Origin: Cephalotus follicularis
Taxonomy: Eukaryota; Streptophyta; Magnoliopsida; Oxalidales; Cephalotaceae
Assembly (NCBI GenBank): GCA_001972305.1
Contig: BDDD01000898.1
Coordinates: 1-64,000 of the forward strand
Length of the DNA stretch: 64,000 nt
Reading direction: 5' to 3'
Part shown: positions 37,529 through 49,171 of the stretch, piece by piece
Layout: each line of letters begins with the position of its first letter
Numbering within the stretch: position 1 is the stretch's first letter
Notes under the pieces: generated by a model
The model's input: the letters and a program-made list of their open reading frames with translations, nothing else
What the model was told of the DNA's origin: nothing
Databases searched by the model: none
Made by a program: the position numbers and the translations under genes

Positions 37529-39763
37529 TGACACGACCCGTCCCCTAACACCAGAATCCCACCGGACGAGCCGTGCTATTTAAAACTTAATCATATTCCT
37601 TCATGACTTAATCCATACCCTTGACCTCCATTAAGACTGCAATGGTAAACAACGTGTTTACAGAGAACCGGGCGCACAACACCGAGGTCTACTTTAGCTC
37701 CCAGAGCTCTTCTTAGCTTCTTTACTCCAATGTCTGACCTCTGCCCTTGAGGTCTGCCTTCATGCATTGAGGTCTGACTTCGAGCCTTGAGCTTTTATCT
37801 CTTCCTCTGCCCTTTCCCCCCGAGGTCTGCTCGGGCATTTGGTGCTCTGCCCTTAATTTTTCTGAGCTCTGACTTAGCAGAACCGTTGTTAAAACTTGTA
37901 GTTTAACTCACAATTTATATTTTCACACTCCCGAAGGAGGTATCAGTTCATTAAATCCAAATTCATCATATGTAGTACTCAAATAAATTAAAATATTCAA
38001 GAGAGAAGAGAGTTAGAGATTGACACAGAGATTTATAGTGGTTCAGCCCAACTGTGCCTACGTCCACTTCCTCAAGCACCCTTGAGGTTTCACTAGTGTA
38101 AAGCTCTTTACAAAGATGTCATGATCATTTTAGCCATATATAGCTTATCTGTTCAAAATATATTAACAATTCAAAATCAAAATACCACATACCCAATGCA
38201 TGCATGTGGAATTGGCCTAAACTGCCAGCGAATGATGTCCATGCCCATGGTCTGCCTCTGTCGACGCAACTGTTTCAGAGCTGGTAGATCAAGTAGCTTG
38301 CCATCTGTTATTTTTACTAAAATATAGATAAGAGATAACTAGTCCAGATGACGAAGTGAGTGGGGACAAATGATTCCTTGTTGCTTCCATGCCAGAATCC
38401 ACTGAATAAACTCCATGCATAGATAAGAGCTTCGCATCATCAATAAAATCCATGATAAAACCAGAGCACGTAATAACATTAAAGTTTGTGGATGTGAACA
38501 AAGCATGTTCCCAAAAGATCATATCATCATCACACATCATCATCCTTATATCATCCGTGTAGAGTAGCCACATAGGCTTTGTATCAATAGACTAACCACA
38601 CAGGCTTTGTATCAATAGACCAGCCACACAGGTTGCATATCATCAGACCACACATACAGGCTACTTCTCCTCTGACTAGACGCACTAGTTGTATCTCCTA
38701 TGACTAGCCGCATTAGCTGTATCTCCTCTGACTAGCCCCACAGGCTGTATCTCTTATGACTAGCCACACAGGCTGTATCTCCTCTGACTAGCCGCACATG
38801 CTGTATCTCCTCTGACTAGTCCCATAGACGGTATCTCCTCTGAATATCCACACAGGTTGTATCTCCCCTGACTTGCCAAACATGCTATATCTCCTCTGAC
38901 TTGCCAAACAGACTGTATCTCCTATGAATAGCCACACATGTTGTATCTCCTCTGACTAGCCACACAGGTTGTATCTCCTCTGACTAGCCATATAGGCTGT
39001 ATTTCTTCTGAATAGCCACATAGGCTGTATCTCCTCTGACTAGCCACACACCATATATATCTCATCTGACCAACCACATAGGCTACCACGCAGGCTGATA
39101 TCATCATAACTGGGAATTCTGGTACAAATAAAACCTCATCATCTCATATCAGCCCATTATAGGCCTCAACGTAGCACGCTCCCCTACCCTCGCCCGAGGA
39201 GTCAACCACGTTGCACGCTCCCCTACCCTCGCCCGGGGATTCAACCACACTACACGCTCCCCTACCCTATCCCGGGGAGTCTACCGTGCTGCACGCTCCT
39301 CTACCCTATCCCTGGGAGTCTACATGCAAAAACATCTCTATATCATCACATTTCATGCACAAGTGCGGAGTATGCCTAAGCCTAGGCAATAATATCTCAA
39401 TCTCATCCGAGGGGGCCTGCATACACCGCAAGGATTCAGCTCTCGTCCGATAAACTAACATACCACCAGATAACCAAACACTGTTCGATAGGTGAGTAAC
39501 GGAGCTTCTGCTGCACTCACACTCTGCGTACCATCATAGTCCAACGGTATGCCGCAGATTCAGGTTATGGGCAGTTCCCACATAACACCCCATCATAGAC
39601 CAATGGGTATGCTATGAGAGTTGCGCATCGTACGTACACCTCACCTTCGACCGGTATGGTATCATAGGTGACATGTCACAGAGTAAGGGAAGCTTGGAGA
39701 AGGTGAAATTTGGCCAACACAGGGAATGAAGAAAGGCCCGTCATCTCCCTTTTTTTTAAACCA

Positions 39764-39797
<34 letters not shown>

Positions 39798-40558
39798 TGA
39801 GAGGAGCTTTCTAGAATTCTGGAGAACCTTGAAGAATTTACGAGATAGTGGGCCGAAGTTTTGGGCTTTAATAAAACAAGCCCCAGCCCAGGTTTATCTA
39901 AGCATTTCCTAGTCGACTCCCAGCTGCTCCTAGGTCTGCTCGTTCATGTCTGCTCAAGCAGGTCTGCTCAACCTAGACCAGGTATGATCCATGAAGTCTG
40001 CTCATCCTGGTCTGCTCTTCCTAGACTAGGTCTGCTAAACTTGGTCTACTCCCTACAAATACCGCAGCTCTGTTATGCTACGCTTACTGCAGCTCTGCTT
40101 TGCTACAATTATTGCAGAGCATCACCCGGAGCTAATGTATTAGCCTACTCAACACAAATCTGTCCTCATAGCAAGAACGCCTCGCGAGCCCTACAACAAA
40201 ACGCAAGTCTGCTCTGAAGCCGAGCAATTCAACCAAGCAGCCCAACCAAGGTCAGCCCAAACTGCATGCCCAACCTCATCACCGGTTCAGTTTATGTTTG
40301 AAGCTCCATGTGCCACCTGGTCCTCTGATGTTAGCACCAAGATCGAGCCAACCACCACAGAGGCGCACTAGTAACGAGACTTCAGATCACCAAAATCAAG
40401 GGATCCTCAATAACCCAGAGGAAATAATCAAGATCACACCCGTAACTTACACAACCAACCTGGAGATACATCTCCACAACTGTAGTGGCTCCGTCAAAAA
40501 AGACAGAGCCATCATTCAAACAAGGAGGACCCACCTTGAAGAGATAGAGGGTATTACA
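37529..40558 (-). repeat. 5' LTR of the Ty3 element 32311-40558
   Basis: It has the same ends as 32311-35901 but is about 560 bp shorter. It has about 19 units in the 28-bp array (38560-39095), four 37-39-bp units (39172-39325) and only one 60-bp unit (39393-39452), and it lacks the CA run, having a TA run at 39766-39794 instead. Confidence 0.88.
38560..39095. repeat. 28-bp minisatellite, about 19 units (5' LTR)
   Basis: Same unit as 33386-33925 in the partner LTR. Variant units are distributed differently along the array, which suggests gain and loss of units after insertion. Confidence 0.9.
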
Positions 40559-40666
40559 CATACCATATATATCCATATGCACAATTACTTCCATAATATC
40601 TATATACCATAACAATATGATGCAATAATATGTTAAAGCGAGTAGGGGTTATTTCAGAGTGTTACG

Positions 40667-41690
40667 ACCCCATCCCGCCTCTTGCTTTGGGAACACATAA
40701 ATTCTACCATGCCACCTAGTGTACATGCCTATCATCCCTCTGTTGTCCCCACAAAAAATTGTTCATCGTTATCTCTGATTCTTTCTATAGCACGCTAGGC
40801 AATTTAAAAACACCCATTGCATAGGTAGGAATGGCTTGGGTAACTGCCTTGATAAGAATTTTCCTACCTGCCTTGGAGAATAATTTTTCTTTCCAACCTT
40901 TGAGTTTTCCCACACCTCATCTTTTTTTGCCCTAACAATAGCCTTCTTACCTCTACCAATCAACGTAGGAAGCCCCAAATATTTCTCATGTGAACTCTCA
41001 CTTCTGACCCCAAACTCATCCTTTATTTGTCTCCTTACCGCCTCTAGAGTATTGTGGCTAAAGAATGAGCATGTGTTTTCATTATTGGCCTTTTGTCTAG
41101 AAGCATATTCATATCACACCAACAACTCTTGAATAGTTTTACATTCGCTAGAGCAAAAAGAAGGTTGTCATCAACAAAGAATAAATGAGAAATTTTCTTA
41201 CTCCATTTAGATTATGAAGTATACCAATGCTCTTTATTAAAGCTTAAAAACCCTCTGCACAAAGTATAAACAAATAAGGAGATAAAGGATCTCCTTTTCC
41301 AAACCCTCTGAATGGTTGTATGAAACCTCTAGGTTCTCCGTTGATCAATACTAAGTATGAAACCGTAGAGATATATTACATAATTAGATTGATCCACCCT
41401 TGTCCGAAACTCATTTTGCTCATTATTCCTTTCAAGAAACCCTACTTCACTCGATAATAGGACTTGCTCATATCAAGTTTCATGGACATATACTCGTGTT
41501 TCCCCTGTCTCCTAGATTTCAGGCAATGCATAGCCTCAAACGCCATCAATTAATTATCAGTTATCAATCTATTTGTATAAAAGCACTTTGGTTTTCAGAT
41601 ATTAACATATGGTAAAATCTGTTTCAATCTGGTTGCTAAAACCTTTGTAAATAGTTTGCATGTCATGGATATTGACATATCGGTAGAAAT
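40667..41690 (-). mobile_element. L1-type LINE reverse transcriptase, truncated
   Basis: Minus-strand fragments line up in order with a plant LINE RT: KLFTKVLATRLKQILP (about 41610-41670), LMAFEAMHCLKSRRQGK then MSMKLDMSKSYYRV (about 41430-41580), [20 protein letters not shown] (about 41280-41345), the catalytic-type SHLFFVDDNL (about 41160-41190), and LGLPTLIGRGKKAIV (about 40930-40980). The 3' part is cut off at about 40667 by the Ty3 LTR, and the 5' part runs into AT-rich and LTR-like sequence near 41700-42044. There are many stops and frame slips. The segment 41343-42317 is duplicated to the right. Confidence 0.88.
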
Positions 41691-42317
41691 GAAAAAATTG
41701 ATAAAATTGTTGGGATGTTTATTATTATTGTTAATAAAATATAGACAATAATTTTTTTTTTCAAAAGGAAAAAAGTTAACTTATTTAAAACAATATTTAC
41801 CACTTACATAGTAATTTTATTTTAAAATAATGCTAGTTGTACTCACACTTTTAGTAACTCTGTTTGACTAATACATGTGCCAATATTCAATTAATTTATG
41901 GCAAGATAGGATCCATACATACATTTTATGATTCACATATCACCCATAAATATTCTATATGTTGTGTTAGTATCAAATAATTAATAAAAATATTAATATG
42001 TTTAGTATTACTCTTTATGACATTAATTTATCCTAAAGATAGCTGTTGATACCCGATTTTGTCCGACCTCGTATCATGTCGTTTGCACGATTAATTAAAT
42101 TTGATAGTTGGATTGAGACATCGTTTTGATCGAATTATCATTGAATAAATTGTCGCTATTCATTGTACGTTTTTCTAATTTATTATTTGTAGTATTTTCC
42201 TATTTTCATTTGTTATTTTATTTTATTGTACTTTATTTTATTATATGATTTGATATGATTTTATTTTATGTTATTTGATTTGATTTTTATTTGATTTGAT
42301 TCGGTGTTATCTGATTT
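41343..42317. repeat. Tandem duplication, left copy (LINE 5' part plus LTR start)
   Basis: The block runs from TTGATCAATACTAAG to GGTGTTATCTGATT. It is repeated directly at 42318-42465 plus 60405-61235, where a Ty3 element splits it. Copies are about 90 percent alike by eye. Both breakpoints share TGAT, so the duplication probably arose by short-homology misalignment. Confidence 0.85.
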
Positions 42318-42465
42318 GATCAATACTAAGTATGAAATCGTAGAGATACATTACATAATCAGATTGATCCACCCTGCCCGAAACCCATTTTGCTCATTAT
42401 TCCTTTCAAGAAAACCTACTCCACTTGATAATAGGCCTTGCCCATAACGAGTTTCATGGACGTAT

Positions 42466-42619
42466 TTTAACATCCGTGTTCCAATCAGTTTGGTATAGTG
42501 TATTCCGTAAAATCATGAACAGTGGTTATAGCATATTGTTTTAGATTTTTAGGGAGAGAGACACGTGTGTGGATCAGCGAAATGTGCTGAGCGCATTATT
42601 ATTATTATTATTATTATCG

Positions 42620-42653
<34 letters not shown>

Positions 42654-45600
42654 AAAAATGGAAGCCGGGCATTTTTTATCGAAGGCGCTAGACTCGTCTT
42701 AAGAAAAAATTGAAAAAGAGAGAGACCTGGGTGCTTTAGCACCAGTGCTCGGGAATGAAGAAAACAGGCGAGAGAGAGAGAGAGAGAGAGGTGAGTAGCG
42801 GACACTGTACCGATGATCGGGAAACGAGAGAGACTACGAGCTCACTGCAAAGGTACTCTTCCCCTCCTTATCCCTCTATCTGCTCTTTTTCTCCAGGCGA
42901 GCTTTTGCCGTCTGGTATTCTCTGTCCACAGCCTATATCATCGTGGTTGGAGCTGATTTTTATCCTGAAGATCGGCTACACCCATTTTTGTGTTAGTTTA
43001 GGCATTTTTTGGCCGAAATCGACTGGATTTAGGCGACTGAGTCAACTCGGTCGTTTTGACTCACCGTTGGCTGTAGCTATGCGCTGCGCTCCAAGTCACA
43101 GCGAGTCTCCAGTACCAACGAGTAGATCAAAGGTTTTGGAGGCCAGCAGAGGCAAGACCGGAGCTTAGACGACCTGGCCGGAGCTTCGGCGAGGCGAACC
43201 ATAGTCAAGTCTCGGCGAGTCTCGGGCAGAGATGCATAGAACCAAAGGTTTTGTGGCTCTTTTGTGAAGCGGTCGGAGTTGTTGAAGTCGGGCAAGTCAA
43301 CTCAGTGAGTTGGACTCACTGCCAACTATGACAATGCATTTTGCGCAGAGTCACGGTGGGTCTCCAAAAATAGTGTGTAGATCGGACGTTTTTTGGGGCA
43401 TTTTATGGCGTGGCCAGAGCTTCGGCATATTGGCCGGAATCTTGTCGGAGCTCCAGTGGCGCATAGCGTTAGCTTCTTTTGTATAGGGCATAGCGGTAGT
43501 ATGATATTCATGCAATGTGAAGGGGTGGCCAAAGTTGGTGGAGCTTCCAAACGATAACGAGGATCCGATAATTAATCCAGATCTTGTGGGGCTAGTCCGT
43601 GGTAGTAAATGGTATTGATATGTGAGTAGAACGTCTCCTTCCCTTATCTTATTTGTTCTTGAAATTCTTTGATGATGGATATGTGCCTTTATTGTGATTC
43701 TTAAATGTCATATGACTTGTTGATAGCCTGATTTGAAATTTATTCCTATGTTTGTTGATAGCCTGACTTGTTGATAGCCTTTTTGTCGATTCCTATGACT
43801 TGTTGATAGCCCTTATCATTTGATTCCATCATGTGATATGACTTGTTACATGATGATTCCATAATTTTTTATTCGGAATCCTTTATTGGATATTCTCGAT
43901 TGAACTCCCATATTGATATGAGACATTTATTAGTCGTATATTCATTTTTCCTTCTGCTGTTATATCCGTTTGGCTCTCGCTGATATATATATATTTGTTT
44001 TCTTTGCTATTGCTATATTCATTCTATTTCCGTATCTTCATACTTGAACTCCTGTTGTTGGTATCTTGAGTTATATCTATCTATTGATAGGAATTGTTGT
44101 TATGTGGCTATGTGCTTGTGAGTAGAAAGTCTATTTTTCTTATCTTACTCATTCTTGGAATTTCCTTGATGGTGATATGTGCCCTTTTGTATCCTTTTGA
44201 TACGAGATGATATTGATTATCTAATTTTGGACTTGAGACCTGTATTTGATTTGTGATACTCATTTTCTCATTATTGTGATATAGTTGATTTGGACATGAT
44301 GAGTTCTGGTTCTGGTGATATTGTCACCTTCCATTCTGCACTAGGCTTACGTGCTCCTTTCTCTATGTGCTTTATTGGGAGATTGTGCTTTGTACTTTTA
44401 TGTTGGGTACACCTTGTGCTCTGAGGGTGAGGTATACGTCTGATGCCCAATTCTCCGTAACGAGCCCATTGATCTTTGATGGGGTGTTACGTGGGACTGT
44501 AAAGTGCTTCCATAACTACGTTTCGTAGCAGGCCCATTGGTCAATGATGGGGTGTTACGAGATTGCAGCGGGGTGTCGGTAGCCTGCCCGTCGGATGAGA
44601 GTGAGATATTGCTTACATGTAGGCCCATCGTATGGGGTGACGTACGTGCCGCTTACACGCAGGCCCATCGTACGGGATGTGGTGCGTGCCACTTACCATA
44701 GGCACTCTGCACCTGTGCATGAAGTATGATGTACACATATTGTAACCTATTGGTCCGTTATTATTATTGCAGTTATTATATGATGATGACATTATATATG
44801 ATGATGACATTATAGTTGTACCAGCATCTCCAGATATTGCCTTTTGTGTGGGCACATATCTTGATTATATTTGTTGATCACATCTAAGAATCTTGATTAT
44901 ATTGTGTACCTTAATTTCATTGTGAATCTTGATTTCGTTGTGGTTCTTGATGTCCTTTGTGGATCTTGATGTCCTTTGTGGATCTAGAGTACGTTTATGG
45001 ATCTTGTTCATTTGTGGAGCTCATTTCTTGTGATTGAGATTTCATTCTATAAATATTGTTTTTCTGTGGATTTCATTTTATTGTGCTTTGAGCTCTATTT
45101 CTGTGGAGCCACTTGTTGAGATCTGAGCTTTCTTTCTGTTGATTATATTTACCCTACCTTGTGTTTATACTATTGCTCTATTTATTCAGCACATCCCAAT
45201 TATTTGAGGGATGTACCATGGGATATTTTGTTTCTACTCACTTAGTCATTTGGATTAACCCCCTCCTTTTTTTCCATTCCAGATTGTGGCAAATTTAGTT
45301 GATGTCGGACCATGAGGGCTTGCCTACCAGGGTTTCAACACGTGCATATCATCCACGACATCAATATTTAAATTATGCATTTTTATGTTTTTATATAAAT
45401 GTTTTTGTAGTTTTGATTTTGAAGGGCTGAGCCCTATTTATGATTCGTTTTTTGATAATATGGTTGAGGTGGAGCCCATATTTTCTATTTTTCTTGTGGT
45501 CTGCTGAGGGCTAAGCCCAATTTATCAATTGCGTTTTTTTCTTTACAGGGGGCATAATCCGATAAAAGCATACTACATGCCCGATTTTCGTAAAAATTTA

Positions 45601-45772
45601 ATAGTTAGAATTATTTTCAAGTTTTTGTTGAAAAGTTCAACTTTATGATTTTTCATTTGATTATATGGTTTTAAGTAGTTTTCAAATTGGTTTTAACATA
45701 TCACATGGAGGTTTCCGAAAGGAGGCTTGCCATGTGATGGTCATATCCGTCTCGGTCGGGATTGGTGTGACA
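42466..45772 (+). repeat. 5' LTR of the Ty3 element 42466-60404
   Basis: It starts TTTAACATCCGTG (TGTAACATCCGTG in the partner) and ends GGTGTGACA. It holds an ATT microsatellite (42595-42651, much longer than in the partner at about 47650-47665), a GA run (42769-42790), repeats of TGACTTGTTGATAGCCT (43700-43815) and of GATCTTGATGTCCTTTGTG (44930-45000), and the exon-like block at about 45490-45615. At 44180 it shows the uninterrupted site that carries the nested element in the partner. Confidence 0.92.
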
Positions 45773-46079
45773 TTTTGGTATCAGAGCGATTGGTTTGAGA
45801 TTCTCTAGACTTTTAAAGTGAAATGTTTTTAAGATTTTGAAGAAAAAGAAAAAATGTTTTTAAATTCATTCATATCATGCATTCCATATAGGCATTCATA
45901 TCAAAGTCCCGCGTGTCAGGTAGCATGCCTCGTGGTTAGGGTGTTGGACCCACACAGAGAGATATGTGCTACGACCTTGTTGGGTCACTAGATAGATGGC
46001 TTATATAGAACCATGATTAGATATAGAGTTTGAAATTCTGATATTCGAGTCTCCTATACGGGATAATCCTATAGTACCT

Positions 46080-46357
46080 TTGTTTATGCTAGCAGCTGAG
46101 TTAGCCGGAGAGTTGTCACCTCCCCCTAAACCTTTAGTGATTAATGTGTCTATGCCAAAGTTCCAAAAAGTCATAACCTTGCTCTTCCAGGCTTTAGATG
46201 TTGCAAAATCCCTGATATATCTAGCGGAACATGTTAAACGCCTTGGAGGCACTACTTTCATGGATTTTATAAATCTCGTCGAGGCAGAGGCCAAGATTTC
46301 AAGTTTATGGAACACATGTTCGAACAGATAGAGAATAGAGAAGATTGGAGAGTGCAG

Positions 46358-46395
<38 letters not shown>

Positions 46396-46582
46396 GTGTA
46401 TAAGATAAGATTAACATATTTTATAAATGTTGAATGACTTACAAGTAAGGATTGGTGATATAGATGAGTGTTTAATGATTAATGTTTAGTCTTGGGTATG
46501 AATATTCTTATTGATGGGTGAAAATCGATATGAATTTTAAGATAAAGTTTGGAGTTAGGATTATATATTTATGAGATAATGA

Positions 46583-46658
<76 letters not shown>

Positions 46659-47390
46659 TGTATAAGATAAGATTAACATATTTTATAAATGTTGAATGAC
46701 TTAAAAGTAAGGATTGGTGATATAGATGAGTGTTTAATGATTGATGTTTAGTCTTGGGTATGAATATTCTTATTGATGGGTGAAAATCGATATGAATTTT
46801 AAGATAAAGTTTGGAGACTGGTTTTTAGTTTAGTACAACTTATCCCTCACAAACAAACGGTAAGCTGAGAGCAGCATATAGACGTTGGAAGATGTTTTGA
46901 GAACTCGTGTTATAGACTTCAAGAATAGTTGGGATTTTCGTCTAGTGTTGATCGAGTTTGCCTATAATAGCATCTATTAGGCTAGTATTGACATGACACC
47001 CCCACAAAACGGTTAGCAACACAAGATACACTCAGGTTAGGATAACATTGGTGTGAGCAATATGTGAGAGCCTATCGATAGCTCAAAGTAGGTTGAAGAG
47101 TATGCAAGTAGACATCGCGTGGATATGAAGTTTCAGCTTGATAAAAAAATGTTCCTACATGCATCATTGTACAAGAGTGATTAAGTTAGAAAGCCGTGAA
47201 AAGCTCAATTCCAACAACATTAGACCGTTTGAGACCACCCAATGTATTGGTTCATTAGTCTACCAATTCAACTTATATCTAGAACTGGTATGTATCCATG
47301 ATAGCTTCCACGTATCAGTGTTGAGGAAGTCCGGTTTAAATTTCTGTCATGTATTGGACACTCTAATGGATTTGTCAGTTGTGGACTTGT
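46080..47390 (+). pseudogene. Ty3 gag start and integrase tail remains
   Basis: A gag-type pattern, RLGGTTFMDFINLVEAEA, lies at about 46240-46295. Integrase-type patterns ([13 protein letters not shown], then EFAYNNS) lie at about 46880-46980, and a tail with DSFHVSVLRK near 47300-47330. Between them lies a duplicated microsatellite stretch instead of pol. A fossil. Confidence 0.75.
46358..46816. repeat. Duplicated TA/TG microsatellite with 160-bp flank
   Basis: A TA/TG run followed by a 160-bp sequence starting GGTGTATAAGATAAG occurs twice, at 46358-46554 and 46585-46816, with a period of about 262 bp. The second run is longer. It sits exactly where pol would be in the parent Ty3 element. 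Confidence 0.9.
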
Positions 47391-49171
47391 CAGAATAAAA
47401 ATGTGAGGAAGTATCAGTATAGATCCATGAGTAGGCAATACCCAGATTACTTTACATATGATGTGAGTAAATTTTGGGGACAAAATTTCTTTTTTTTTGG
47501 GGGGGGGGGGCTAGAGAACTGTAACATCCGTGTTCCAATCAGTTTGGTATAGTGTATTCCGTAAAATCATGAACAGTGGTCGTAGCATATGGTTTTAGAT
47601 TTTTGGGGAGAGAGACACGTGTGTGGATCACAGAAATGAGTTGAGCGCATTATTATTATTATTAAAAAATGTGGAAGCCGGGTGTTTTTTCTGAAAGGTG
47701 CTAGACTTGCCTTAAGAAAAAATAGAAAAAGAGAGAGACCCAGGCGCCTTAGTGCCAGTGCCCAAAAATGAAGAAAACGGACGAGAGAGAGAGGCGAGCA
47801 GCGGACGTTGAACCGGTGATCGGGAAGAGAGAGAGACGGTGAGCTCACTGCAAAGGTACTCTTCCCCTCCTTCTCCCTCTATCTTCTCTTTCGCTCCAGC
47901 CGAGCTTTTGCTGTCTGTCGTTCTCTGTACACCGTCGATATCATCACGGTTGCAGCTGATTTTCATCGTGAAGGTCAACTACACCCATTTTGGTGTTAGT
48001 TTAGGCATTTTTGGCCGAAATCGATCGGATTTAGGCTATTGAGTCAACTCGGTGGTTTTGACCCCCTGCCGCCTTAGCTATGCGATGCGCGCTGAGTCAC
48101 AGCGAGTCTCCAGTACCAACGAGTAGATCGAAGGTTTTGGAGGCAAGCGGTGGCGTGATCGGAGCTCAAGCGACCTGGCAGGAGCTCCAGCGAGGCAAAC
48201 CAGCGTCGAGTCTCGGGCAGAGACGCATAAAACCGAATTTTTGCGGCGCTTTTGTGAAGCGGCCGGAGTTGTTGAAGTCAGGCCAGTCAACTCAGTGAGT
48301 TGGACTCACTGCCAACTGTGACAGCACATTCTGTGCCGAGTCACGGCGGGTCTCCGACAATAGTGTGTAGATCGGACATTTTTGGGGCCTTTTTTGGCGT
48401 GACTGGAGCTCCGGCATGTCGTCCGGAATATGGCTGGAGCTTCGGTGGTGCACAATGTTAGCTTCTTTTGTGTAGGGCATAATGGTAGTGTGATATTCAT
48501 ACAGTGTGAAGGGGTGGCCAAAGTTGTTGGAGCTTCCAAACGATGACGAGGATTCAATAATTAATCCAGAGCTTGAGGGGCTAGTCCGTGGTAGTAAATG
48601 GTATTGATATGTGAGTAGAACGTCTCCTTGCCTTATCTTATTTGTTCTTGAAATTCTTTGATGATAGATATGTGCCTTTATTGTCATTCTTAAATGTCAT
48701 ATGACTTGTTGATAGCCTGATTTGAAATTTATAACTATGTTTGTTGATAGCCTGACTTGTTGATAGCCTGTTTATCGATTCCTATGACTTATTGATAACC
48801 CTTATCGTTTGATTCAATCATGTGATATGACTTGTTACATGATGATTCCATAATTGTTTATTTGGAATCCTTTATTGGATATTCTCGATTGAACTCCCAT
48901 ATTGATATGAGACGTTTATTAGTCGTATATTCATTTCGCCTTCTGCTGTTATATCTGTTTGGCTCCGTGGATATATATATTTGTTTTCTTTGCTATTGCT
49001 ATATTCATTCTATTTCCGTATCTTCATACTTGAACTCCTGTTATTGGTATCTTGAGTTATATCTATCTATTGATAGAAATTGTTATTATGTGGCTATGTG
49101 CTTGTGAGTAGAAAGTGTCTTTTTCTTATCTTACTCGTTCTTGGAATTTCCTTGATGGTGATATGTGCCCT

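Larger units (their letters stand above)
32311..40558 (-). mobile_element. Ty3/gypsy element with 3.0-3.6 kb LTRs and deleted internal region
   Basis: Minus-strand element: 5' LTR 37529-40558, primer site 37513-37524 (TGGTATCAGAGC), internal region 35902-37528, purine tract (AAAAATGGGAGATAT, minus strand) at about 35902-35916, 3' LTR 32311-35901. Flanks TATAC (32306-32310) and CATAC (40559-40563) are probably a target duplication with one change. Only gag and a piece of integrase survive in 1.6 kb; RT is gone. The LTRs differ by several percent by eye and by repeat number, so it is moderately old. It sits inside the minus-strand Ty3 LTR relic. Broken, with several breaks besides the large loss. 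Confidence 0.88.
26930..40666 (-). mobile_element. Ty3 relic: leader plus one long LTR, split by a CACTA and a second Ty3 element
   Basis: Read on the minus strand, a 5' LTR ends GGGGTGTCACA at 27144 and is followed by a primer site (TGGTATCAGAAC, 27130-27141) and about 200 bp of leader. The LTR itself consists of 27144-27233, 30058-32310 and about 40559-40666, that is 2.4 kb once the two insertions are removed. A TATA box (CTATAAATAG, minus strand, 32211-32220) precedes an AG-rich leader. The outer end (TGTTAC near 40660-40665) abuts LINE coding sequence, so the element landed in a LINE. I find no second LTR and no gag or pol. Confidence 0.75.
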
